This document shows positions 45,435 through 54,166 of a DNA stretch of 64,000 bases, in pieces. How positions within the stretch are numbered: position 1 is the stretch's first letter; every line of letters begins with the position of its first letter. Origin of the DNA: Clostridiaceae bacterium (GTDB taxonomy: Bacteria > Bacillota > Clostridia > DSM-8532); assembly GCA_012522505.1 (NCBI GenBank), contig JAAYKJ010000004.1, positions 1 through 64,000 of the forward strand. The letters run 5' to 3'. Under the pieces are notes generated by a model, which was given only the letters and a program-made list of their open reading frames with translations, was not told where the DNA came from and searched no databases. Position numbers and translations under genes: made by a program.

Positions 45435-47636
45435 ATGGATCTGATCCAGGGGTTAAACCCTATGCAAAAAGAAGCCGTGCTGCATACCGAAGGTCCTTTG
45501 CTCATTCTGGCAGGGGCGGGGTCCGGGAAAACCAGAGTCCTGACACATCGTGTCGCGTGGCTCATTGAAGAAAAAAATGTTGCGCCTTGGAATATACTTG
45601 CAATTACCTTTACAAACAAAGCAGCCAAAGAAATGAAGGAGCGTATTGAAAAGCTTGTCGGTACTCGGGCGTTGGATGTATGGATAGGTACCTTTCATGC
45701 ATGCTGTGTAAGAATTTTGAGAAGGGAAATTGAAAGGATTGGTTTTGACAGTAACTTTATCATTTATGACACAGTTGATCAGGAAACTGTGATAAAGGAC
45801 TGTTTAAATCAGCTTGGATATAATGACAAAAATTTTCCGCCAAAGCAGATGCTGGCCCAAATCGGCAGGGCTAAAGATGAATTGATCGATCCGGACAGTT
45901 ACACAGAAATGGTTGGCTCCGACTTTCGGCTTCGCAAGGTGGCTAAAATCTATGCGTTATACCAAAAAAAACTGAAGACAAACAATGCATTGGATTTTGA
46001 CGATATAATCATGTATACTGTCAGAATATTTTCTCAATTTCCAGAGGTTGTTGACTACTATCAGGGAAAGTTTAAATATATTCTCGTGGATGAATACCAG
46101 GATACCAACACAGCGCAATATACGCTGGTCAGCATGCTTGCACAACAGCATAGAAACATCTGTGTTGTAGGAGATGACGACCAGTCTATTTATGGCTGGA
46201 GGGGTGCAAATATTCGTAACATCCTCGACTTTGAAAAGGATTTCAAGGATTGCTATGTTGTCAAGCTGGAACAAAACTACCGCTCAACAGAAAAAATACT
46301 TAATGCTGCAAACCAGGTAATACAGAATAATCGTGGCAGAAAACCCAAAACACTCTGGACGAAAAATAACCCCGGCGATCCAATACGGTTGTATCATGCA
46401 CAGGACGAGCGGGAGGAGGCCTGGTATACCGCAACGGTGATTCAGAGGGAAGTAGAAAGCGGTGCCAGAAAGTATGGGGATTATGCCATTCTGTACCGGA
46501 TTAATGCCCAATCCCGTGTTTATGAAGATGCTTTCATGAAGACAGGCGTTCCGTACAAGATCATCGGTGGGCACAAGTTCTATGATCGTAAAGAGATAAA
46601 AGACATCATTGCCTATCTTCGGACAATTCATAATCCTCATGATGATATCAGCCTGAAACGGATTATCAATGTCCCAAAAAGAGGTATCGGCAAAACGACC
46701 ATTGATAAGGCTGAAAGTCTTGCAATGAGCAGAGATGTCAGCATTTATTCCATTCTTCTTGAGGCACATGGTATTTCTGAGCTGTCAAGAGCTTCGCAGA
46801 AACTGAAGTCTTTTGTTGACAAACTGGCACGTTTAAGAACTATCGCGCCGTATACCGAGTTGACCGAATGGATTAAAACCGTCATTGATGAAACCGGAAT
46901 TGTGCAGGAATTGGAGCTGGAGGGCACAGAAGAGGCCAAGAGCCGGATTGAAAACATCCGAGAGTTTCAATCGGTTGCCCTGGAGTTTGTCAGGACCAGT
47001 GAAGAGGAGAATCCCTCTCTTGAAGATTTTCTGGCACAAATTTCTCTTGTTGCGGATACAGATAACATTGATTCGCAGCCTGACCGGGTGATGCTGATGA
47101 CCATGCACAGCGCGAAAGGGCTTGAATTTCCGGTGGTTTTTTTGGGCGGGTTGGAGGAAGGGCTATTCCCCAGTTATCGTTCTATCGGTGAGGAAAGTGA
47201 GATGGAAGAAGAAAGGCGCCTGTGTTATGTAGGAATAACTAGGGCCAGGGAACAGCTTTACATGACCTGCGCAAAATGCAGAATGCTTTTTGGAAATACA
47301 ACCTATAACAGAACTTCCCGGTTTCTTGATGAAATACCGGGAAACCTGTTTGATGATGGAACGATAAAGCCACAAAAAATGCTGAAATCCACACCTGTCT
47401 TCAAAACTGACAGTTTGGATACATGGAAACAGCGCACAGCCTCTTTCGCGAAGGCTGAAGAGCTGAACATGGACGGTTTGGACGTGGGTGTACGTGTGAT
47501 TCACAAAAAGTTTGGCAAGGGAACCGTCCTGAAAAAAGTTCCTGAAGGTACTGATTTCAGGCTGGAAATTGATTTCGACGATTACGGCATGAAAAGATTA
47601 ATGGCCTCCTTTGCAAAACTGAAGCAGGCCGAATAG
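45435..47636 (+). CDS. pcrA: ATP-dependent DNA helicase PcrA (UvrD/Rep family)
   Basis: A 733-residue superfamily 1A 3'-5' helicase for repair and clearing of RecA or transcription blocks. Motifs in order: Q motif LNPMQKEAV, Walker A GAGSGKT (residues 27-33), VDEYQDTN near 221, GDDDQSIYGWRGA near 245, QNYRST near 283, TMHSAKGLEFPVVFL near 556 and VGITRARE near 605. The C-terminal ~65 residues are a Tudor-like domain (GVRVIHKKFGKGTV) that binds RNA polymerase in PcrA. The start at 45435 has GGGAGGA. Confidence 0.96.
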   Translation: MDLIQGLNPMQKEAVLHTEGPLLILAGAGSGKTRVLTHRVAWLIEEKNVAPWNILAITFTNKAAKEMKERIEKLVGTRALDVWIGTFHACCVRILRREIERIGFDSNFIIYDTVDQETVIKDCLNQLGYNDKNFPPKQMLAQIGRAKDELIDPDSYTEMVGSDFRLRKVAKIYALYQKKLKTNNALDFDDIIMYTVRIFSQFPEVVDYYQGKFKYILVDEYQDTNTAQYTLVSMLAQQHRNICVVGDDDQSIYGWRGANIRNILDFEKDFKDCYVVKLEQNYRSTEKILNAANQVIQNNRGRKPKTLWTKNNPGDPIRLYHAQDEREEAWYTATVIQREVESGARKYGDYAILYRINAQSRVYEDAFMKTGVPYKIIGGHKFYDRKEIKDIIAYLRTIHNPHDDISLKRIINVPKRGIGKTTIDKAESLAMSRDVSIYSILLEAHGISELSRASQKLKSFVDKLARLRTIAPYTELTEWIKTVIDETGIVQELELEGTEEAKSRIENIREFQSVALEFVRTSEEENPSLEDFLAQISLVADTDNIDSQPDRVMLMTMHSAKGLEFPVVFLGGLEEGLFPSYRSIGEESEMEEERRLCYVGITRAREQLYMTCAKCRMLFGNTTYNRTSRFLDEIPGNLFDDGTIKPQKMLKSTPVFKTDSLDTWKQRTASFAKAEELNMDGLDVGVRVIHKKFGKGTVLKKVPEGTDFRLEIDFDDYGMKRLMASFAKLKQAE

Positions 47637-47792
47637 TCATGCATGAAAGCCCGCGGATGGCGGAGTTAACCACTCGTGGGAGCACTAGCGTTTGCTGCTT
47701 GCGAAAATTCTTCGATTGTTATAATATATAACGAGGCACAGGCTGGACGCAAGCAGCTTCAACACATGCCTTCACGGAGGAACATCCTTTTT

Positions 47793-48521
47793 ATGGACAG
47801 AGTGAATATACACGGAGTTAAAATCCATAACACGACCATGCAGGAAGCCGTGGAAACAGTTTTGCATTGGGTTGCCGGCGACACCATACATGCCGTCTAC
47901 ACGCCAAATTCCGAAATCATAATGCAGGCACAAAGGAATCCCGAGCTGAAAAATGTACTGAACGAAGCTGGATTGTTGGTTCCAGACGGTGCAGGGCTCA
48001 TTCTGGGCGCAAGGGTATTAAAAACGCCATTAAAAGAAAAGGTATCCGGTATCGATCTGGTAAAAAACCTGTTTTTGGCTTCCAGAGGAAAAAATACGGG
48101 CTTTTACATTCTGGGCGGTCAACCTGGTGTGGCCGAGATGGCTGCAGTGAACATTGTGTCCAAGTATGGCAAGATTAATATTAAGGGTTATGCGCACGGC
48201 TATTTTACCGCTGAAGAGGAAAGTTCAGTTATTGAAAACATAAACAAGGCGAAACCCGACATCCTGCTTGTTGGTCTTGGGGCACCCAGGCAGGAATTCT
48301 GGATCCACCAGAATATGTATCGCCTCAATTGCAAGGTCTGTATTGGTGTGGGTGGAAGCATCGATATTCTTGCAGGTACTGCAATACTGGCACCGGAGTT
48401 TATGCGAAAAGCTGGGCTTGAGTGGCTTTTCAGGCTGATTCGGGAACCAAAACGCTATAAGCGTATGTTGGATTTGCCCCGATTCGTTTTCTTAACATAC
48501 AAAACACGCTTCTTTAAATAA
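47793..48521 (+). CDS. tagA: WecG/TagA/CpsF-family glycosyltransferase
   Basis: A 242-residue GT26 enzyme that transfers N-acetylmannosamine or a similar sugar to undecaprenyl-PP-GlcNAc in wall-polymer synthesis. It has TPNSEIIMQAQRNPEL, VPDGAGLI near 66, FYILGGQPGV near 108, and the C-terminal LVGLGAPRQEFWIHQ near 165. The ATG at 47793 follows GGAGGAA at longer than usual spacing (about 12 nt); an ATG at 47767 is an alternative. The gene is 157 bp after pcrA and 14 bp before the DUF3810 gene, probably one operon with the latter. Confidence 0.9.
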   Translation: MDRVNIHGVKIHNTTMQEAVETVLHWVAGDTIHAVYTPNSEIIMQAQRNPELKNVLNEAGLLVPDGAGLILGARVLKTPLKEKVSGIDLVKNLFLASRGKNTGFYILGGQPGVAEMAAVNIVSKYGKINIKGYAHGYFTAEEESSVIENINKAKPDILLVGLGAPRQEFWIHQNMYRLNCKVCIGVGGSIDILAGTAILAPEFMRKAGLEWLFRLIREPKRYKRMLDLPRFVFLTYKTRFFK

Positions 48522-48535
48522 GATGAGTTATTGAT

Positions 48536-49669
48536 ATGAGAAAACAAACACTGTTAAATGAAAAGGCAAAACTGAATAAGAAAGCAGCCCTCAAGATGGC
48601 TGCTATTTCATTCCTGCTGTTAATACTGGCCCAGGTTGCGAAAAGAGTTGCGGCAGGTCATCCCGCATTCGTTGAGAAATATTTCTCCCGAGGGTTATAC
48701 CGTGTCACGTCTAGGATTCAACTTGCAATCATTAATCCCTTTCGGTTTTCGTTTTATGAGCTAATCATTGTCTGCTTGGTTCTTTTTGGTTTGTACCGGT
48801 TCTACCGTCTGATACAGTCTGTGTTTAGGAAAACCTTCAAGGAGGAAAGTATTCGTTTCGGAACTCAGGTTTTCAGCTTGGTTTGTGTAGGTCTCTTTCT
48901 TTTTCAGTTTACCTGGAGCTTGAATAACTACCGTATACCTCTAAAAGACCAGCTTAGTCTGTCCGTGCAGGAAACTTCTGTCACTACGCTCGCCAAAACC
49001 TATCAAGCACTTGTTCAAAGTGCAAATGAGGCCCGCTCCATGCTACCCGCTGTCAACAGCTCCGATTCCAAGAAAATCAGAATGATTCTGGATACAGCAT
49101 GGGAAGGATATCCGCCCCTTGCACAAAAATACTCTGTTTTTCATTCTCAACGTGTCCGGGTTAAAGGTCTGTACCTTTTTTCATGGATTCAGACTGTATC
49201 GGGCTATAGCGGTGTATACAATTTTTTCACAGGTGAGGCGAACATCAATATTCACCCTCCCTTGGTAACACTGCCCCACACCGCTTGCCATGAGATTGCG
49301 CATCAAATGGGAATTAACATGGAGGATGAAGCAAATTATGCCGGTTTTTTGGCTTGCATGAATCATCCTGACGACCTCTTCCGGTATTCGGGATATCTTT
49401 CAGCCCTGACCTATACAGGAAATGCCTTGTATAAACAGTCTCCAGAGGTTTACACAGAGATATCAGCACTGATCAGCGATGAGATCCGGGCAGATCAACA
49501 GGAGATAAGGGAGTTTTGGGAAAAGAACCAGAAAAAAGGAGCTGCTGAAATTGCCGACCGACTGAATGAAGCTTACCTGAAAAGCAATAATCAGCCGGAA
49601 GGTATGCAAAGCTATGGAAGATTCGTAGACCTTCTTATCGCAGATTATCTTCAGGATCAAAAGATTTAG
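48536..49669 (+). CDS. DUF3810 family membrane zinc metallopeptidase-like protein
   Basis: A 377-residue protein with three N-terminal transmembrane segments (about residues 20-40, 70-90 and 110-130) and a large extracytoplasmic domain. That domain has the zincin motif CHEIAHQMGI near residue 250, followed by EDEANYAGF, where Glu could be the third ligand. This is the DUF3810 family; activity is inferred from the motif only. It follows the tagA-type gene closely, which suggests a cell-envelope role. Confidence 0.85.
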   Translation: MRKQTLLNEKAKLNKKAALKMAAISFLLLILAQVAKRVAAGHPAFVEKYFSRGLYRVTSRIQLAIINPFRFSFYELIIVCLVLFGLYRFYRLIQSVFRKTFKEESIRFGTQVFSLVCVGLFLFQFTWSLNNYRIPLKDQLSLSVQETSVTTLAKTYQALVQSANEARSMLPAVNSSDSKKIRMILDTAWEGYPPLAQKYSVFHSQRVRVKGLYLFSWIQTVSGYSGVYNFFTGEANINIHPPLVTLPHTACHEIAHQMGINMEDEANYAGFLACMNHPDDLFRYSGYLSALTYTGNALYKQSPEVYTEISALISDEIRADQQEIREFWEKNQKKGAAEIADRLNEAYLKSNNQPEGMQSYGRFVDLLIADYLQDQKI

Positions 49670-49682
49670 CAGTGGCATGTCC

Positions 49683-51518
49683 CTATTTGAAGCGCTCAAT
49701 CAGATTCACGGTCATCACATATACACAATCCAACGTAACAGGCTTGTTAGGGCTGATTTTTTCCAATACGTTTTCAGGGAATAACCCCTCATCTTTTGCC
49801 CTCTGAAAGGCCTCCCCCTCTTCATATGGGATATCTATCGCCTTTAATAAGATTTCAGCGGCCTTTTCACCTGTCAGAATATCGCTGCTGGCATAAGCAC
49901 GCACCCTGCTGTCCATATCCAGGGTATACTGCTGCGGGCATGCCTTCACCACCAAATTGATGATCAGCGTCGCAAGGTGCTCTTGATAGCCCTCTACATC
50001 AAACAGATAATCATTGCGAAGCCCTCCGGCAACCAAACCATACTCGGTCAACACTTTCACAGAAGGCCATGCCCAGTGATCCTTATTTGGGTTGGCGATA
50101 TTAAAGTCTTCTAGTATAATCCCAGCCCGTTTCAAAAGACTCTGATACTCTTTCATCGTCTCCCCGGGAGCTTCAGACAACTCAGCTGGGGAAAGATTGT
50201 TCAGATAACAATATGCTGCGGTGATTCCCATGGCTTCGCCACTTGTAATGCTTACCGCCATTCTTCCCGCGCTGGTGGCCGCCAAAGATGAAAAAGAAGC
50301 TTTTTTCCCTACCATCAGCAGATTATCGATATTTCCGGTTATGAAACAATCCAGTGGAATGGAATATAGGTCTGGAGCTCCCATGATATAGGTATACTCC
50401 TCTGATAATTCAGCGTTCACAAATTTCTCTGCATCAACCGGCGCGGAAGCTAAGACAACCTTATTTGGAAAGTCCCTGTTCTCCAGGATATCTTCTACAC
50501 GAAGCCTGTAACGTCCTTCATAGTGCCGGTATTCCGGAATATAGAATTTCTCTGCACCCGTTTTGAAGGTGCATTCTTCAAAGGGTACAAAAACATATTG
50601 CAGAAAAGCGGTTAACATTTGCGCTTCTGTCAATGCAGTGCCTAAATCCTCCTTTAGTCTTTCAGGCTCACTCACATTAACGCCATGCATCCTTATCCCA
50701 CTGATGACAATTTGGTCTCCGGGCTGACCGATAAAACTGAGGTTTGAAATTTTTGTTTTTTTGCTGTATCGCTCATATTGCTTTAGAACGGACTGGAAAT
50801 CATCCATGATCTGACTGCGTTTACGAATGCTTTCGATATCCTGCCACTTTACATTTGACACGATAAAGTTATACTCAACCGGCATAAAGGAATCGGGAAC
50901 ATGTATATCACCGGACCCGGAAAAATAAGGGACATCACAAATTGAAAGCAGAATCCCGTGCTCTGTAGCATCAATAAAAATCGGAGCTTCAACCGATTGA
51001 GTTTCTCCGTCACCATAAATCTGAATACTTTCAACAAGGTTGTCTTTAATCTGGGCGGACAGAACACCTGCACCATAGATCACCCTTAAATTTGGTTGTT
51101 TGTCCAGGGTTTTTCTGATAGCCGAGATGTAATCCCCAATGGCGAAATTTCCTCCGGTGTCCCCGAAAAACTCCGTATAAATGCCATTGTTCAGATTCTT
51201 ATTTTCACCATTAATGAAAGCATAGTCTGGCGATGTATATGTAATGAGGCCAGATTTTATATAACTGCCCGGATCCAAATCTTCCGTTACGAGCAATGTC
51301 TTCAGGCCCATTCTCGATGCAGACAAGGCTGCCGCTACACCCTCCGGTTCGGTTCCGATAACCACTAAACTGTATTGGTTCTTTCCCGCAGGGCCTTTTG
51401 CTTTTCTCAACCTGGATTCGAATTCTTCTCCGGTAATGATAGGACGTACACCAAACCAGAAGGTTAAGAAAAACAGAACAGCAACGAGAATATTCCGGAA
51501 AAAACGTTCTTTGTTCAT
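49683..51518 (-). CDS. exported FAD-dependent oxidoreductase
   Basis: A 611-residue protein with an N-terminal membrane anchor (residues about 8-25) and a Rossmann FAD-binding domain beginning YSLVVIGTEPEGVAAAL near residue 50. The usual GxGxxG is GTEPEG, with Glu in the middle glycine position. ATEHG and MVGKKASFSS near 420 fit the FAD_oxidored family. The last ~110 residues look like a separate helical region, possibly S-layer-homology-like. The substrate is unknown. It is 10 bp downstream of the secreted coiled-coil gene, in one operon. Confidence 0.8.
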   Translation of the reverse strand: MNKERFFRNILVAVLFFLTFWFGVRPIITGEEFESRLRKAKGPAGKNQYSLVVIGTEPEGVAAALSASRMGLKTLLVTEDLDPGSYIKSGLITYTSPDYAFINGENKNLNNGIYTEFFGDTGGNFAIGDYISAIRKTLDKQPNLRVIYGAGVLSAQIKDNLVESIQIYGDGETQSVEAPIFIDATEHGILLSICDVPYFSGSGDIHVPDSFMPVEYNFIVSNVKWQDIESIRKRSQIMDDFQSVLKQYERYSKKTKISNLSFIGQPGDQIVISGIRMHGVNVSEPERLKEDLGTALTEAQMLTAFLQYVFVPFEECTFKTGAEKFYIPEYRHYEGRYRLRVEDILENRDFPNKVVLASAPVDAEKFVNAELSEEYTYIMGAPDLYSIPLDCFITGNIDNLLMVGKKASFSSLAATSAGRMAVSITSGEAMGITAAYCYLNNLSPAELSEAPGETMKEYQSLLKRAGIILEDFNIANPNKDHWAWPSVKVLTEYGLVAGGLRNDYLFDVEGYQEHLATLIINLVVKACPQQYTLDMDSRVRAYASSDILTGEKAAEILLKAIDIPYEEGEAFQRAKDEGLFPENVLEKISPNKPVTLDCVYVMTVNLIERFK

Positions 51519-51528
51519 AGCACTACCC

Positions 51529-52143
51529 TTATTCTATGGTATAGCTTCCTCGGATCAACATATATGCGATATCGGAGGTTACATAAATTCCTCTCCCATC
51601 GTCCCGGGCTGAAATCAACAGGTGCTGGTTCACTAGCTGTGCACCTTCGGTTAAATCAACGGCAGCAGTCACATCAGCCAGGCCGCCGTATTCCCCTTGA
51701 ATCGCTTTCGCTGCACCACTTCGGACAAGAACTTCGGAACCGGCACCCAAAATAATTTTCTGTCCTTTTGCTGCATCAACAACCACAAACCCCTTTTGCA
51801 ATTCTTCGACCTTCTTGATCAACTCCAGGTTTTGCTTTTCAAGATCCTGTATTCTGGTAATGGCCTGTATGGATAGATTCATTAAATCGGATATATCTGT
51901 CCGCAGATTATTCAGAACCTGCTGATCAACCGCTCCTGAAACCGGTGCTTCGCCACTTGAATTTCCAATGGGCGCTCCGCTTCCAATCTTTTGTGTAAGA
52001 ATTTGAATCTGCTCATCCACATAGCTTTTCGTAACCAGAGGATCAAACTCACTCCCCGGTTGTGCCGGTGAAGCTTGTGCCGTGATGACTGCAATGATCA
52101 TAACAAGAGAAATTGCCAGAAGTAAAACCCTTCCTTTTTTCAT
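51529..52143 (-). CDS. secreted protein with coiled-coil segment
   Basis: A 204-residue exported protein. The signal peptide (MKKGRVLLLAISLVMII..AQA) is followed by a Gly/Pro/Ser linker, a coiled coil near residues 80-115 (DISDLMNLSIQAITRIQDLE) and a C-terminal domain with GQKIILGAGSEVLVRSGAA. I recognise this C-terminal pattern only as a conserved clostridial exported domain of unknown function. Start at 52143, with AAAGGGGG upstream. It is co-transcribed with the FAD oxidoreductase and is probably its extracytoplasmic neighbour. Confidence 0.7.
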   Translation of the reverse strand: MKKGRVLLLAISLVMIIAVITAQASPAQPGSEFDPLVTKSYVDEQIQILTQKIGSGAPIGNSSGEAPVSGAVDQQVLNNLRTDISDLMNLSIQAITRIQDLEKQNLELIKKVEELQKGFVVVDAAKGQKIILGAGSEVLVRSGAAKAIQGEYGGLADVTAAVDLTEGAQLVNQHLLISARDDGRGIYVTSDIAYMLIRGSYTIE

Positions 52144-52249
52144 TTGTAAACCCCCTTTACAGCTTTCGGCAGGCGGTGTAGTCTCCAAAAACTGTATCTT
52201 GATTTTTTACCTGTTTTCAGATTTGCAACATGGCCGATTTATGTATTTG

Positions 52250-52609
52250 TTATTGTATATACCTGGTCTCCAATCCAAAGCTTGTGCTAAGCGCTTCATT
52301 CACCTTCATCATCAATAATTCATCCAGGTGTCCCGTTTTCTCCCGCAGCCTCCTTTTGTCAATCGTTCTGACCTGCTCCAGCAGAATGACAGAGTCTTTA
52401 TTTAAGCCATACATCTCTCCTGGTATTTCGATGTGGGTCGGTAACTTGGCCTTGCTTAGCCTTGATGTTATAGCCGAGACAATAATGGTAGGGCTGTATC
52501 GGTTCCCTATATCATTCTGTATCACCAAAACAGGCCTTACTCCACCTTGCTCGGATCCAATTACGGGACTCAAATCCGCATAGAAGATATCTCCTCTTCT
52601 AATTTCCAC
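52250..52609 (-). CDS. mazF: MazF/EndoA-type mRNA interferase toxin
   Basis: A 119-residue PemK/MazF family endoribonuclease, almost the size of B. subtilis EndoA (NdoA, 116). It has [29 protein letters not shown] and [10 protein letters not shown], with the catalytic Arg and Thr/Ser in these loops, and [15 protein letters not shown] near residue 80. The start is the GTG at 52609, 10 nt after GGAGG; a GTG three codons earlier is too close. In B. subtilis an antitoxin gene (ndoAI) lies between alr and ndoA. Here that interval has none, so the toxin appears orphaned. Confidence 0.93.
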   Translation of the reverse strand: MEIRRGDIFYADLSPVIGSEQGGVRPVLVIQNDIGNRYSPTIIVSAITSRLSKAKLPTHIEIPGEMYGLNKDSVILLEQVRTIDKRRLREKTGHLDELLMMKVNEALSTSFGLETRYIQ

Positions 52610-52665
52610 GTTTAACACTCCTCCGTGCTGGACTTGACCCCACAGATATTTTTTTCTACGATTTT

Positions 52666-52694
52666 ATTATAACAGCAGAAGCAATCGCTTGCAA
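52666..52694 (-). promoter_or_regulatory. promoter of mazF
   Basis: On the minus strand TTGCAA and TATAAT are 17 bp apart, about 55 bp before the GTG start. The toxin gene therefore has its own strong promoter. Confidence 0.7.
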
Positions 52695-52781
52695 TTGCGT
52701 CACATCCTGTTTCTATAGGACGTAATTTTTTCCACTCTTATCCCCCAGTAACTCAAGCCATATCTTGAAGTTTTCTCTCTG

Positions 52782-52823
52782 GAAGGGCTTCCGTTTATAT
52801 ACGGTAACGGAATGAGCCCTTCT
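52782..52823. other. large hairpin between alr and mazF
   Basis: GAAGGGCT and AGCCCTTC enclose a second CCGTT/AACGG stem; no T-run follows. It lies in the place where the antitoxin gene would be. A 52-codon minus-strand frame (52713-52871) spans it but has no properly spaced RBS and no ribbon-helix-helix pattern. Nothing else is seen in 52619-52956. Confidence 0.45.
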
Positions 52824-52956
52824 GCCTCGTTCTATCAGTAAGTATTGCATATTTAAGAAAAATTCATACATTCCCCAGTTCGTTTTGCATCAGCAAGTTA
52901 CTAAAGCAGTCTTCGTCCACGCACTAATATAGGAGCTGACAGATCAAAAAAAACTA

Positions 52957-54141
52957 CTAAAATATCGGCATGGCATGCAGATAATTCACAATATTGACGA
53001 TCTTTCCTTCCTTCAGGTAAACACGGGGAACCCGTTTTCCAATAAGACAGACCACCTCATAATGAATCGTTTGCTGAAGCTTTGCCACCTCATCTACAGA
53101 GATCTCCTTGTTCCCCTGTGATCCAAATATAACAGCTTCGTCACCGGTTTTTACCTCAAAGGGGATATCGGTCACATCAACCATGCACTGATCCATACAG
53201 ATGTTACCAATAACAGGAGCGTAATGTCCATGAATTAGAACACGCCCACGGTTTGACAAAAATCTGCTGTATCCATCCGCATACCCGATTGGAATCGTTG
53301 CAATGCGGCTTTTTCTGCGGGTTACAAAGGTTCTCCCGTAACTGACCGGAACCCCGGATTCCACTTCTTTTACCAAAACCACCTTGGCTTTAAATGACAT
53401 AGCTGGTTTCAGATCGATAACGCTTTTGTCCACTGCATCAGAAGGATAGAGCCCATATAAAATAATTCCCGGGCGAACCATATCCAGATCCAGATTGGGG
53501 TACTGAAGAATTGCCCCACTATTTCCGATATGTTTTACGGGAATGAGGATACCAATCCGGTTCAGTTCCTGAATGATACTCTCAAATCTTTCATATTGAA
53601 GCATTGTATAATCCCGTTCAGCTTCATCAGCCGAAGAAAAATGACTGAATAGACCTTCTATAACAACTCCGGGCAGCTTACTGATTTCAACAACATCCTT
53701 TACTGCACTGTATCCTGAAGCAAAACCTACCCTTGTCATTCCGGTATCGATCTTGATGTGAATTCTGGATTCCTTTCCCAGCTTCACGGCAGCTCTTGAC
53801 AAAGCCTTGGGCAGATCATGACTGAACACCGTTTGTGTGATGTTATACTGAACAATCTCCTCTGCCCGTATCGGATCTGTATAGCTTAATACAAGGATGG
53901 GTACCTTAACGCCGATTCCCCTCAATTGTATCGCTTCGTCCAACATAGATACCGCCAGGCGGCTGACTCCGTTTTCCAGCAGGGTAGGAACCGTTTCGAA
54001 TACGCCATGCCCATACGCATCCGCCTTCACGGCTGCCATTACCTCAGTCATCTTTCCAACCCGGTTTACCACCTCGCGCACATTATGAGCGATATGATCC
54101 AGATTGATTTCAACCCATGCCCTGTTAAGTCCTGTATTCAA
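52957..54141 (-). CDS. alr: alanine racemase
   Basis: This PLP enzyme converts L-Ala to D-Ala for peptidoglycan and, in spores, limits germination by L-Ala. The 394-residue fold-type III protein has the PLP lysine Lys39 in AAVKADAYGHG, HIKIDTGMTRVGF near 125, HIGNSGA near 200 and the catalytic Tyr in IPIGYADGYSRF near 273. It starts with TTG at 54141 behind GAAGGGAAGG. It lies 25 bp after nnr and upstream of mazF, a conserved Firmicutes order. Confidence 0.95.
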   Translation of the reverse strand: MNTGLNRAWVEINLDHIAHNVREVVNRVGKMTEVMAAVKADAYGHGVFETVPTLLENGVSRLAVSMLDEAIQLRGIGVKVPILVLSYTDPIRAEEIVQYNITQTVFSHDLPKALSRAAVKLGKESRIHIKIDTGMTRVGFASGYSAVKDVVEISKLPGVVIEGLFSHFSSADEAERDYTMLQYERFESIIQELNRIGILIPVKHIGNSGAILQYPNLDLDMVRPGIILYGLYPSDAVDKSVIDLKPAMSFKAKVVLVKEVESGVPVSYGRTFVTRRKSRIATIPIGYADGYSRFLSNRGRVLIHGHYAPVIGNICMDQCMVDVTDIPFEVKTGDEAVIFGSQGNKEISVDEVAKLQQTIHYEVVCLIGKRVPRVYLKEGKIVNIVNYLHAMPIF

Positions 54142-54166
54142 AAGATTTCCTTCCCTTCTTTATACC

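Noticed and set aside
52713-52871. 52-codon minus-strand frame between alr and mazF, considered as the antitoxin
   Set aside because: No properly spaced RBS, spans a perfect-stem hairpin, and shows no ribbon-helix-helix or antitoxin features.
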